This document shows, in pieces, positions 1-11,349 of a stretch of DNA of 64,000 nt. The DNA is from Lepidodermella squamata (taxonomy: Eukaryota > Gastrotricha), in contig JBLDXI010000073.1 of NCBI GenBank assembly GCA_047495785.1, forward strand, positions 1 to 64,000, written 5' to 3'. How positions within the stretch are numbered: the stretch's first letter is position 1; each line of letters starts with the position of its first letter. The translations under genes and the position numbers were made by a program. The notes under the pieces were generated by a model that did no database searches, had not been told where the DNA came from, and saw nothing but the letters and a program-made list of their open reading frames with translations.

Positions 1-3000
1 ATTCGATATAGCCACGGCACTTGGTGAATTTTTTCGAGGTCGCGTCAAAGCACCTGATGTACTTTTTAGCTGCGTTGCAGTCCTGTTGATTCTGATTCAG
101 GTTTTTATTCGGGTCTGCAAAGTCATCTCCCTAAATTGAATATTGAAGTTTTATAATGAAGCTTCAATTTCAAAAAGCTTCAAATTCTCACCTTGACATC
201 AGCTTGGCTTGAAGTGCAGCCGATCTTTTTCGATGGGCAGTAGATCTCTCCTGTTGCCGTCAGGCAGCTCACAGCTTCCTGGAAATGAAATAGTTAACTT
301 CGTCGGAAAATCGTAAATTAAAGCCGTATTTACGTAGTTCGAGCATGCGTCGTATGTGGTGAAATCAGCCTATTATTGAAAGGAATAGCAAGGTACGGAT
401 TCCAAAGTTCAGATCGGTCTTACCTGCTGGTCTTCTGAATCTGCATCGCACCATTGAACCCCGCTGAGCTCGGGAATGTAGCCGTGGCACTTTGAGAACG
501 TAGTCTCGCCTTTTTTGAGGCAGCGAATGAACCCCTTCTTCTGAGCACATTGATTTTCATTATCAGCTGCGTTCGCTGCTTTCGAGAATAACAAGCCCTG
601 AAATGAGAATATAAAATAAAAAAAATCGAAAAATTCAAATTAACGATTCACATTCTCAGATCCTCGAAAAAAAAGAAATTCAAATTATTTTGAAAAAATT
701 TAAATTTTTTTGAAAAATAGTACAGAAAATTTCGGAAAATCGAAAAAATTCAAATGAAAGATTTTTTTTACCAAATTATCAAACAATTAAATTTAGACAT
801 TTTTTTTATTTTCTTTTCCTTTATCAGAATTTATTCTGATTTTTCTAGAGAACTCACAGTTACGACGACGCTCTGAGGCTCACCACAGCCATCTGTACTG
901 GGTTTGCAGTAGTAAGACTGGTCCGTTGCATCGGCCAAGTTGACGCAAGACCGATATCTCTGAGATGCGAAATTCAAACCAAGTTAAGCCACCTTACACT
1001 CATCTTAAAACTCACGAATTTCATACAGGACTCGAACGAAGTAGCTAAAGCAGCCTGGAATCATGATTCGATAGAAATTATATCATTTAGCGATTGCTTT
1101 CATTACCCCGCCTGGGATTTGCTCATCGTTCAATAAACAAGGGCTACTGAAAGCATTGGCCTGGATGAAAGTGCCGCGGCATTGCGTAACCGCCAGGGTG
1201 TCGCTGCGCTGGCACAGGATGTACCTAACCGCTAGCTTGCATGTTCGCATGGGTTCTGGGAACTGAGAGCCGTCAGCGCCAAAAACTGACCCAACCTAAC
1301 AATTGCGGTTGAAAATTACGAATCACGTAGTTGTGATACAGCTCAAACTCACTTGCTCATCAGAGCCACATGTAGCATCTGGGGAGCAGTAGACAAGCGA
1401 CGTTAGACGATCCCGACATCCGCGAGCAGTCTGGAGAATATATCGAAAACGATACATTTTGAGTAGGAATCAATTGAATCGATTTTACCAGGGAGGAACA
1501 TTCGGCTAAGCTGTCGTAAGGATCTGGCCCGGCGCCCGGTGAGCTCGGAGCCTAAAATGAGAGATGATTCATCACTAGTCTCAGGAAGTACAAATTCATT
1601 TGGGATTCGTCACTTACAAATGATTCGCCATCCAAGCAGCTTGATTTGCCATCGCCGTAGAAGGCACGACATGCCGTAAAGCCGGAAGCATCAAAGCAGC
1701 GGACCCACTTGGCGTCGTTTGAACACTGGATCAAGTTTGTTGAATAGTCGATAAACTTGACATATTGCTTTATCTGCAAAAGAAGAAAAGAAAACGACGA
1801 TTAACGCGTAAATATAAATTATAGATTCTAAATGACCCCTAGATCTAGCTGCATGCAACAAATGTAAAGTTACGAGGTGCTGAGATTGAAACATCACGAA
1901 GGCTGAAAAATAGACCCCTTTGGTTGAGATTCCCTATCGTCTCAACCTGATAGCCAAGAAGGACATTTAAAGCTGTTAGCAATTTGAAAATCGGTACACC
2001 CGATACACCCGATCCCCCCAAACTTTGCGCACTGAAACCGAAGATGGAGAATAGCGAATAGCAAATCAGAAAAGCTTTGGCGTCGAGGACTTATTGCAAA
2101 CTATCTTCGCAGTAGTCCTATAAGTTGAATAGAATGCATTTAAATCGACTCACCTCGACATCGTTGCCAATGCAGCCAGGTTTAGATGGGTTGCAGTAGT
2201 ATTGACCGTCTGATTTCGATAGCAGCCAGAGGCAGCCTGGTGACGAGAGATGTTAAAGAAACAGCCTAAAAGCTGGGAAAAAACCTAACAAAGCGTGTGC
2301 ATTCTTCATAGTTGTCGTAAAGAGCTCGTCCAGGCAGCTGAGAACAAGAAACAGAATAATTTGCACACTTTCAAATGATTGAGTGTAAACAACCTCGAAT
2401 GTTCCGTACGGGCAGCTGAAGCTTACAACAGACGGCACGTTAACTTGGCAGTCGAAATCAATGCCAGGCGCCTGAATGTTGCGGTAGCACCTTGAGTACT
2501 TGAAAAGACTTCGGCAGCTTGAATAGGCTGCGTCGAAAGTGTTCTCGTTCGTTATTGACCAGACCTGTTGGAGAAAGAAAGAGGCAATAGGGTCGATAGA
2601 AGAAAATTGGCCTTCGCAATTACCTCATCATGCCCGGCGTAACAGCCGAGGTCGTGAGCCACACAGTAGCCGACTTTACTCGTAGGGATGTAGCAACCCT
2701 TCGCCCACTACAAAAATAATTTTTTATTAGTGAAATGATTTACGAAGGAAAATCTTTCAAAATTTCAAAATTAAATTTTTTTCTAAAATCACCGATTAAA
2801 TTCAGTTTTCCGCTCCAAAATGGTGGTAGAAATCATTTTCGCAGCCAACATTTCGAAAACGTAATGTAATTTAAAATTAAAAATGCAAGTTTTCCTAATT
2901 AATTAATTATCATAAATATAAATTAATGTCCCCCGAGTTGAATTAACTTGAATTATTCTGAAAGTCCCATTTTTGATTTTCAAAATGTGTGCGGAATGTG

Positions 3001-3796
3001 TGCGCTTATTAAAAACTGAAATACTCACCTGAGAACAAAACCGTAGACTGTCATACAGAATGCCGTACTAGATTGAATATTTAATAAAGTTCATGCGTCA
3101 TGCGATTCGCAGTAAACTCGTATTTTCCTACCGCTTGCTCGCCATCTGGAATGAACATAGTGTTAGTATCCAAGTCAACGGGCCGGCACCCAGCAAAATC
3201 GCCAATGTTGTTCGTTTTGTAAACACGTGTCCATTTAACCCTATTAAAACACGCCTCTGCGGACGCTGGGTAGGTTTGAGATGATGCTGATCCAATCACT
3301 GCCAGCTAGTTGAAAAAAAATAAAAATTTTAGAAAAATATTGAAAAAATTGATAGACTTTTTTAACCTTGTTGTACCCCTCAGGGCAGGTGGTTCCATCA
3401 GCACATAGGTAGAATCCGGTCCGAGTGTCGACGCAAGAGCTAACAGCCTATAAAGCGATTTCATCTTCATGTTGGAGCCATTTAAAATCAAGATAATTTA
3501 CCCCGGTTTCGCAGAGGCTTTTCGAGGCAAATGTACCAGCCTGAAAAATTAAGATCAATATATAAACATTTTTCGCAGTAATAAAAAATAATTAATGAGC
3601 TATTTTCATTCATAAATATAATAAAAAAAAAAATTGAAAATAAAATTGTTACCGAATATTCGAGCACGCCGCATCGATCTTCGCGGCAGCCAACAAACTG
3701 TTCGGTTATAAAGATTTTGCATCGTTCGAAAACGGCTGCGTTGGCAGTGGTCGATATCAGCCCGATGAGCAAAATTATCGCGGCGATATCGCGCAT
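1..3796 (-). CDS. A' : left copy of the cysteine-rich repeat lectin gene (partial, one frameshift)
   Basis: Mirror of gene A exons 1-19. The start ATG is at 3796 and the signal-peptide exon is 3653-3796; exon 19 is cut by the window edge (130 to <1). Every exon boundary matches the right copy, with phase-0 introns. The one difference found is in the ninth exon (2154-2236): an A run that is four bases in the right copy is three here (TTT at 2214-2216 on the + strand). This shifts the frame after a Gly-Cys-Tyr-Arg stretch. If real, A' is a pseudogene; if a base-call error, it is intact as far as visible. The product would be secreted (see gene A). Confidence 0.85.
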
Positions 3797-4529
3797 TTCA
3801 AATCACTCGAAATTCGCTAAATTCAAAATAAATCTGGTGTGTGAAAGTTTATGGTAAAAATGTATGGTTTCAACGAAAATAAATTTAGTGACTGGATTTT
3901 ATTTCGTACAATCGCGTGGAATTTTCACTATATCGTAAAAAAATGAATGGCGTAGTGGTTTTTACGGCGTAAACAACTGCTACAAACACTGACACGTGAT
4001 TAGACAAACCCGGTTTGACCTAAAAAATAGCTGATTTTTGCGTCGTTTTCTTAAATAGTAAACAGTCAATAGGCTGCTAAATGAAATGAGGCTTTTTACC
4101 AAATTTGTTTGCGTCTACCTCCGCCTTTAACCAGCATAGCGCTTTTTGAGATTCCCAACGTATTAAAAATGGGAGGCTAGGACGAAGAAGATTTGTTGTA
4201 GACAAGAAAAGAAACCCAGTGATGGATAAAACGAATTATTGAATTTCAATAGCGGACCAGAATAATTACGAGCAAAAACTCAATCTCGAAAAAACTTGCA
4301 AAGGAAAATGTCTCATCTAATGGAAGAATATTGAAATTTACTCACAAATTGAGAGCAAAGCTAGAAAGTTAATCAGAAAGTCTGCTAGCAAAGCTGGTTC
4401 TCAATTGAAGCAGGAAAGAAGTTTTTGTTTGCCACGCAGAGATCGACGGTATAAGTTATCAGTGGCCAATGCGCCTCAGTGACCAGTGTTCGTTTCCCTG
4501 CAGCCCCAAGCCTTTTTATTTTGCCTCAC

Positions 4530-4626
4530 ACTTTTCTATTTCATGCATATTCAGATACACAAGCCTGTTGCGAATCAAATCACTCAAAGACACGGTCCGC
4601 GATTATCCGGCCTGAGCCCTTTCTTT
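4530..4626 (+). promoter_or_regulatory. U2 snRNA promoter region (copy 1)
   Basis: The ~95 bp before the U2 5' end are conserved in all three U2 copies although flanks farther out differ. They include an ATGCAT-containing block near -80 to -90 and a run from GCGAATCAAATCACTC to GGTCCGCGATTATCCGG at about -60 to -20, the place of a snRNA proximal sequence element. There is no TATA box, as expected for polymerase II U snRNAs. The element assignment is inferred from position and conservation. Confidence 0.6.
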
Positions 4627-4820
4627 ATCGCTTCTCGGCCTTTTTGGCTATGATCAAAGTGTAGTATCTGTTCTTTGTAGTTTAATATCTACAACGGCCT
4701 CCATGTGGGGCCTACGATATTAGCCCGATTTTTGGCCAGCCGGGCAGGTGCAACCAGCTTGCTGGACCCTGCCCACGAGTCGGCCCGGTATTGCAGTGTC
4801 TCTGGAATTCGGCTCACCCC
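4627..4820 (+). ncRNA. U2: U2 spliceosomal snRNA (copy 1)
   Basis: The 5' end ATCGCTTCTCGGCC is diagnostic of U2. The branch-point recognition sequence GTGTAGTA is at 4659-4666 and the Sm-site-like ATTTTTGG at 4728-4735. Stem-loop IIa reads TTGTAG/CTACAA, with both strands changed from the common animal form so pairing is kept, which argues for function. The 3' end, with CCCGGTATTGCAGTG and a final CACCCC, matches the U2 3' domain; the exact end is uncertain by a few bases. One oddity: the bulge before GATCAAAG reads AT instead of the nearly universal AA. U2 pairs with intron branch points and with U6 in the nucleus. Confidence 0.95.
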
Positions 4821-5399
4821 CATTAGTGGGGGCATAAAAACAACAACAAGTCAACAAAATACATCGTTTCCCAGAGTTTTATCGCTTTATTTATTACTTT
4901 CAGCAGATTCATTTATTTGCCCTTTGCCCTTTCAATTCTTCGATGCAAAAACGAAAATATTGTAAGTATTTCAAACTATGTGCAACCAAACATTCAAATT
5001 AAGGGAAATCTTAATCTTAATAGCAACAGTGCCAATATAACTAAATACAACAAAATCCCAATTACAAGGAACACTACAAGACTATACAAGAAGCACTACA
5101 AAGAACATAAAACTGCCGACAAAGAGGTGCCGCCTGGGCTTGTTTTTAGATTTGGGAAGTTACGATATGAATTGAGGGGATTTAGATTTAGCTATTGGCA
5201 AACTTTGAAGGCTCGGAGCTAACGAGCTTCATTCTTCCAAGAAGTGACCAAATATTTTTCGACAATATCGTTACGGCAAGCGAGAAACGCGATCTATATT
5301 TAGCGAAATTTAATGAAGGTATCACGAACGAATGAAGGAAAAAACATTCAAGTCATGTCATGAATCGTAGAAGTCAGTCCAACTCAGCTAGATATTCAC
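4821..5399. other. Intergenic DNA between U2 copy 1 and B'
   Basis: It starts with a CCCCC-ATTAGT-GGGGG hairpin right after the U2 body, perhaps part of 3'-end formation. The rest is AT-rich with no convincing exon. Its mirror image lies at 9747-10325. Confidence 0.6.
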
Positions 5400-7490
5400 T
5401 CAAGCAAGGACTTCGCACAGGACAGGGTAGACGAGGGCGCAATCCGACAGCTCGAGTTGCATTTGGTCGGTAAACGCCATGCCTAAAATTTCGACAGCAG
5501 TTAAAATCAATGTAAAACATGTATTCAAATTGCATTTCCCCGTTACCCGTTACATAATATATATAACTAGAAATAGGACAGCATTAGATTTCCTCGTAAA
5601 CTTTGATTATCACATCACAAGAAAAGAACCCTATTCCTGCCTTCAGCCCGAGCAGTTGGCGTAGCAACTGCTGACGGTAAAAGCGAATCACTGCATTGTG
5701 CGAAGAGTACTACGTCTAACTTGATGTTGCTTACATTGGCTGGGTGGATTTGAGGAACCGTAGATGTTTTCTCCATCGTCGTTGAAGTGGAACAGAGCAA
5801 TGGCGCTGCGTCGCCGTGCACCAACCAGAATGGCTCCACTTTCTGGGAACTTCGCTGCCAGATCAGCCATCGACTTCACATCTTCGACTAACGGCAGAAT
5901 TTTGCTACTGTTTCGACAAAGCAGATCGGCATTTAACCAATTAGATTGTTTATTCTCAAGAAGCGCGACTCTGCCCTGAAAGAAACGTCCAATTAAAAAT
6001 ATTGAAAGCACAAAATAGGGATCAGATTATTCCAAATTATTGCACACGAATGGACACTTCGAAAACTTTAATAGAGAGGCTCCTGGATGATCGATATTTT
6101 TTGTAAAATTATTCGTACAAACAATAACGGAAGCGAACACTTAATCTAAAAAATAGATATGAGACTCACGTTTTTCGGATTAGAACAGTAGACGAAATTC
6201 GCCAAGAATCCCTTGCAGTTAACATCTTCGTAGCCATAGTCTTTAGCCGATTTGATACGCAAAGCAATACCTGCGGATAACACAAATGTTTTGAAGAATC
6301 GAAAAAATTGGGTTCCAGGTTGAGAGGGACACAGTTCTAGTTTCTGAGCATTTTCTGGCTACTCCACAGGGCTTCTGTTGGTAATTAGTAGGGTGGGCTA
6401 AGTACCCATGAACCATAAATCATAGAAAAACTAACAAGCGCCTTCGTTGTTGGGCTCGTTAGCGTACCAGCCGGGTGTGAGGCCCCAGTCTAGCGGCGTA
6501 CCATCCGACCAAGTGAACGAAGCCGAGGCCGCCGTCCAGGCATATGGTGCTCTCCGCATTAGAAGTTTCAGAGTGGCCCGATCAACATCGAATTTTGGGT
6601 GGGCAAGTTTGCCGCCCTGTGCCCGGCACGCTCTTGCCCCAGCTACGTAATTCATTGAGCCATTGGTTGCGAGAAAGAACTTGGCTGGAGGAATCGAAAT
6701 TGAGAATATTCAAATGATTGAGCAAGCGAATAGATAACACTCACATATCGAGCAAGATTGGCCGACCCAATCCTCCGGGCAGACGCATTGGCCATCGTAG
6801 CAAGTTCCGCCGTTCTGGCACTTTGGTTCGCACACGCCTACCTCTAAAAATGAAAAATACCGAGTCATAGCTATGAATGCAGCTGAGAGGATATGTAATC
6901 CACCCTACGCTGTAATTTTGAAAAACTGTCACATTTAATCACTAAATAAAGATATGGTACCTTCGAATTTGTGCAATAAACCTGTTTTATCTCCACGCTC
7001 TAATACCACCCGACGAGAAATCGTTTTATCATTATGACATTGGTATGTGGTATGTGGTATGTGGAACTATAGAGACAATTGATCGCTCGTTAAAGTTACC
7101 AAGTTCGCAGTATGGCCCAGTGAAGCCGGGGCGGCATGTGCACCCGTCGTTAAGTTCGTTTACATCACCTCCGAAACAAAGGTGCTATGGAACAGAAGAA
7201 TTCGTTGAACCTCATTCGAGAGTTTCTGAAAACATATCCCTACGCGATCTTTAGGTGGAAGGTGAAGTGTTGCCCGGCAAAGCTCATAGTTCGACGAAAA
7301 GCCACGAGTCGTATTGAACAAGGCTACCTGAAAGAAATTAGTAGAAATTAAAAAATTAGTCAGAGCCATGGCGTAATTTCATCAATCTTGTCCAACTCAC
7401 CGGGTAGTAATCTGGCGGACAGACATCGTAGCAAGCGGGATCACTACTCACATTACCGAAAATACGTCGGCAATTAACGGCATATTGAAT
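5400..7490 (-). CDS. B' : left copy of the EGF / double C-type lectin gene (5' end missing)
   Basis: Eight exons on the minus strand: 7401-7490, 7244-7327, 7100-7184, 6745-6843, 6436-6684, 6170-6270, 5735-5975 and 5400-5482. These are exact mirrors of gene B with identical translation (343 aa from the first visible exon). Domains in order are a short Cys-rich segment, two EGF-like modules and two C-type lectin domains. No signal-peptide exon is visible because the palindrome junction lies just upstream. Downstream, on the opposite strand, lies U2 copy 1. For domain detail see gene B. Confidence 0.85.
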
Positions 7491-7496
7491 CTGCAA

Positions 7497-7649
7497 CGCG
7501 CCAAAAACACAAAGAATTTCATTGTCAGTCATCAAATGCATAATATCAGACAACAAATCCACACAATTAAAGAAACAAGTTCGTTATGTTGATGCGAGTT
7601 CTCATGGGACGAACGCGAATTTGGCGGCCCCAAATTGGTATTTTGGCGA
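7497..7649. other. Palindrome spacer / inversion junction
   Basis: Non-palindromic DNA between the two arms. On both sides arm identity stops six or seven bases before the first recognisable exon of the lectin gene, so each lectin copy has different DNA upstream. No signal-peptide exon could be recognised in the spacer on either strand. A short shared ATTTTGGCG/ATTTGGCG microhomology lies at the right junction. Confidence 0.85.
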
Positions 7650-7655
7650 TTGCAG

Positions 7656-9746
7656 ATTCAATATGCCGTTAATTGCCGACGTATTTTCGGTAATGTGAGT
7701 AGTGATCCCGCTTGCTACGATGTCTGTCCGCCAGATTACTACCCGGTGAGTTGGACAAGATTGATGAAATTACGCCATGGCTCTGACTAATTTTTTAATT
7801 TCTACTAATTTCTTTCAGGTAGCCTTGTTCAATACGACTCGTGGCTTTTCGTCGAACTATGAGCTTTGCCGGGCAACACTTCACCTTCCACCTAAAGATC
7901 GCGTAGGGATATGTTTTCAGAAACTCTCGAATGAGGTTCAACGAATTCTTCTGTTCCATAGCACCTTTGTTTCGGAGGTGATGTAAACGAACTTAACGAC
8001 GGGTGCACATGCCGCCCCGGCTTCACTGGGCCATACTGCGAACTTGGTAACTTTAACGAGCGATCAATTGTCTCTATAGTTCCACATACCACATACCACA
8101 TACCAATGTCATAATGATAAAACGATTTCTCGTCGGGTGGTATTAGAGCGTGGAGATAAAACAGGTTTATTGCACAAATTCGAAGGTACCATATCTTTAT
8201 TTAGTGATTAAATGTGACAGTTTTTCAAAATTACAGCGTAGGGTGGATTACATATCCTCTCAGCTGCATTCATAGCTATGACTCGGTATTTTTCATTTTT
8301 AGAGGTAGGCGTGTGCGAACCAAAGTGCCAGAACGGCGGAACTTGCTACGATGGCCAATGCGTCTGCCCGGAGGATTGGGTCGGCCAATCTTGCTCGATA
8401 TGTGAGTGTTATCTATTCGCTTGCTCAATCATTTGAATATTCTCAATTTCGATTCCTCCAGCCAAGTTCTTTCTCGCAACCAATGGCTCAATGAATTACG
8501 TAGCTGGGGCAAGAGCGTGCCGGGCACAGGGCGGCAAACTTGCCCACCCAAAATTCGATGTTGATCGGGCCACTCTGAAACTTCTAATGCGGAGAGCACC
8601 ATATGCCTGGACGGCGGCCTCGGCTTCGTTCACTTGGTCGGATGGTACGCCGCTAGACTGGGGCCTCACACCCGGCTGGTACGCTAACGAGCCCAACAAC
8701 GAAGGCGCTTGTTAGTTTTTCTATGATTTATGGTTCATGGGTACTTAGCCCACCCTACTAATTACCAACAGAAGCCCTGTGGAGTAGCCAGAAAATGCTC
8801 AGAAACTAGAACTGTGTCCCTCTCAACCTGGAACCCAATTTTTTCGATTCTTCAAAACATTTGTGTTATCCGCAGGTATTGCTTTGCGTATCAAATCGGC
8901 TAAAGACTATGGCTACGAAGATGTTAACTGCAAGGGATTCTTGGCGAATTTCGTCTACTGTTCTAATCCGAAAAACGTGAGTCTCATATCTATTTTTTAG
9001 ATTAAGTGTTCGCTTCCGTTATTGTTTGTACGAATAATTTTACAAAAAATATCGATCATCCAGGAGCCTCTCTATTAAAGTTTTCGAAGTGTCCATTCGT
9101 GTGCAATAATTTGGAATAATCTGATCCCTATTTTGTGCTTTCAATATTTTTAATTGGACGTTTCTTTCAGGGCAGAGTCGCGCTTCTTGAGAATAAACAA
9201 TCTAATTGGTTAAATGCCGATCTGCTTTGTCGAAACAGTAGCAAAATTCTGCCGTTAGTCGAAGATGTGAAGTCGATGGCTGATCTGGCAGCGAAGTTCC
9301 CAGAAAGTGGAGCCATTCTGGTTGGTGCACGGCGACGCAGCGCCATTGCTCTGTTCCACTTCAACGACGATGGAGAAAACATCTACGGTTCCTCAAATCC
9401 ACCCAGCCAATGTAAGCAACATCAAGTTAGACGTAGTACTCTTCGCACAATGCAGTGATTCGCTTTTACCGTCAGCAGTTGCTACGCCAACTGCTCGGGC
9501 TGAAGGCAGGAATAGGGTTCTTTTCTTGTGATGTGATAATCAAAGTTTACGAGGAAATCTAATGCTGTCCTATTTCTAGTTATATATATTATGTAACGGG
9601 TAACGGGGAAATGCAATTTGAATACATGTTTTACATTGATTTTAACTGCTGTCGAAATTTTAGGCATGGCGTTTACCGACCAAATGCAACTCGAGCTGTC
9701 GGATTGCGCCCTCGTCTACCCTGTCCTGTGCGAAGTCCTTGCTTGA
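7656..9746 (+). CDS. B : secreted-type EGF / double C-type lectin protein (5' end missing)
   Basis: Exons 7656-7745, 7819-7902, 7962-8046, 8303-8401, 8462-8710, 8876-8976, 9171-9411 and 9664-9746 join in frame to 343 aa ending in TGA. Residues 1-58 are a Cys-poor lead with an ACYDVCPPDYYP motif. About 59-87 is EGF-like (CTCRPGFTGPYCE) and 88-119 is a second EGF (CQNGGTCYDGQCVCPEDW). About 120-236 is C-type lectin domain 1, with a WSDGTPLDW motif, and 237-343 is domain 2, ending in LCEVLA. Neither lectin domain shows a clear EPN/QPD plus WND sugar-binding set, except YANEPNN in the first, so calcium-dependent sugar binding is possible only for domain 1. The product is probably extracellular. 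The true start and signal peptide are absent: the palindrome breakpoint is about 7 bp upstream of the first exon. Confidence 0.88.
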
Positions 9747-10325
9747 GTGAATATCTAGCTGAGTTGGACTGACTTCTACGATTCATGACATGACTTGAAT
9801 GTTTTTTCCTTCATTCGTTCGTGATACCTTCATTAAATTTCGCTAAATATAGATCGCGTTTCTCGCTTGCCGTAACGATATTGTCGAAAAATATTTGGTC
9901 ACTTCTTGGAAGAATGAAGCTCGTTAGCTCCGAGCCTTCAAAGTTTGCCAATAGCTAAATCTAAATCCCCTCAATTCATATCGTAACTTCCCAAATCTAA
10001 AAACAAGCCCAGGCGGCACCTCTTTGTCGGCAGTTTTATGTTCTTTGTAGTGCTTCTTGTATAGTCTTGTAGTGTTCCTTGTAATTGGGATTTTGTTGTA
10101 TTTAGTTATATTGGCACTGTTGCTATTAAGATTAAGATTTCCCTTAATTTGAATGTTTGGTTGCACATAGTTTGAAATACTTACAATATTTTCGTTTTTG
10201 CATCGAAGAATTGAAAGGGCAAAGGGCAAATAAATGAATCTGCTGAAAGTAATAAATAAAGCGATAAAACTCTGGGAAACGATGTATTTTGTTGACTTGT
10301 TGTTGTTTTTATGCCCCCACTAATG
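9747..10325. other. Intergenic DNA between B and U2 copy 2
   Basis: Mirror of 4821-5399. It lies between two genes that converge on it (B on +, U2 on -). No exon or RNA was recognised apart from the CCCCC/GGGGG hairpin at the U2 end. Confidence 0.6.
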
Positions 10326-10519
10326 GGGGTGAGCCGAATTCCAGAGACACTGCAATACCGGGCCGACTCGTGGGCAGGGTCCAGCAAGCTGGTTGCACCT
10401 GCCCGGCTGGCCAAAAATCGGGCTAATATCGTAGGCCCCACATGGAGGCCGTTGTAGATATTAAACTACAAAGAACAGATACTACACTTTGATCATAGCC
10501 AAAAAGGCCGAGAAGCGAT
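10326..10519 (-). ncRNA. U2: U2 spliceosomal snRNA (copy 2)
   Basis: Exact mirror of copy 1, with its 5' end at 10519. It has the same branch-point recognition sequence, Sm-like site, compensated stem IIa and unusual AT in the helix I bulge. It is transcribed away from gene A, which starts 830 bp away on the other strand. Confidence 0.95.
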
Positions 10520-11349
10520 AAAGAAAGGGCTCAGGCCGGATAATCGCGGACCGTGTCTTTGAGTGATTTGATTCGCAACAGGCTTGTGTATCTGAATATG
10601 CATGAAATAGAAAAGTGTGAGGCAAAATAAAAAGGCTTGGGGCTGCAGGGAAACGAACACTGGTCACTGAGGCGCATTGGCCACTGATAACTTATACCGT
10701 CGATCTCTGCGTGGCAAACAAAAACTTCTTTCCTGCTTCAATTGAGAACCAGCTTTGCTAGCAGACTTTCTGATTAACTTTCTAGCTTTGCTCTCAATTT
10801 GTGAGTAAATTTCAATATTCTTCCATTAGATGAGACATTTTCCTTTGCAAGTTTTTTCGAGATTGAGTTTTTGCTCGTAATTATTCTGGTCCGCTATTGA
10901 AATTCAATAATTCGTTTTATCCATCACTGGGTTTCTTTTCTTGTCTACAACAAATCTTCTTCGTCCTAGCCTCCCATTTTTAATACGTTGGGAATCTCAA
11001 AAAGCGCTATGCTGGTTAAAGGCGGAGGTAGACGCAAACAAATTTGGTAAAAAGCCTCATTTCATTTAGCAGCCTATTGACTGTTTACTATTTAAGAAAA
11101 CGACGCAAAAATCAGCTATTTTTTAGGTCAAACCGGGTTTGTCTAATCACGTGTCAGTGTTTGTAGCAGTTGTTTACGCCGTAAAAACCACTACGCCATT
11201 CATTTTTTTACGATATAGTGAAAATTCCACGCGATTGTACGAAATAAAATCCAGTCACTAAATTTATTTTCGTTGAAACCATACATTTTTACCATAAACT
11301 TTCACACACCAGATTTATTTTGAATTTAGCGAATTTCGAGTGATTTGAA
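10520..11349. promoter_or_regulatory. Divergent intergenic region: U2 promoter (10520-10616) and upstream region of gene A
   Basis: The first ~97 bp are the U2 promoter block on the minus strand, identical to that of copy 1. The remaining ~730 bp lead to the gene A start codon. It is AT-rich and lacks recognisable exons, and I see no clear TATA box just before the ATG. Its mirror lies at 3797-4626. Confidence 0.55.

Larger units (their letters stand above)
1..7496. repeat. Left arm of a ~7.5 kb inverted repeat (palindrome)
   Basis: This arm is the reverse complement of 7650-15146. Paired positions sum to 15146 from the centre out to about 2220 and to 15147 beyond it, so only one net indel separates the arms. 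Translated frames in the two arms are identical, introns included. Homology runs off the start of the window, so the true arm may be longer. It carries B', a U2 gene and the 5' part of A'. Confidence 0.97.

Noticed and set aside
7356-7562. Reading the left lectin copy as starting at ATG 7562
   Set aside because: The frame crosses a good TTGCAG acceptor, the extra residues are not shared with the right copy or gene G, and no convincing signal peptide results.
10320-10441. Open frames across the U2 genes
   Set aside because: The sequence is clearly U2 snRNA; the frames are coincidental.
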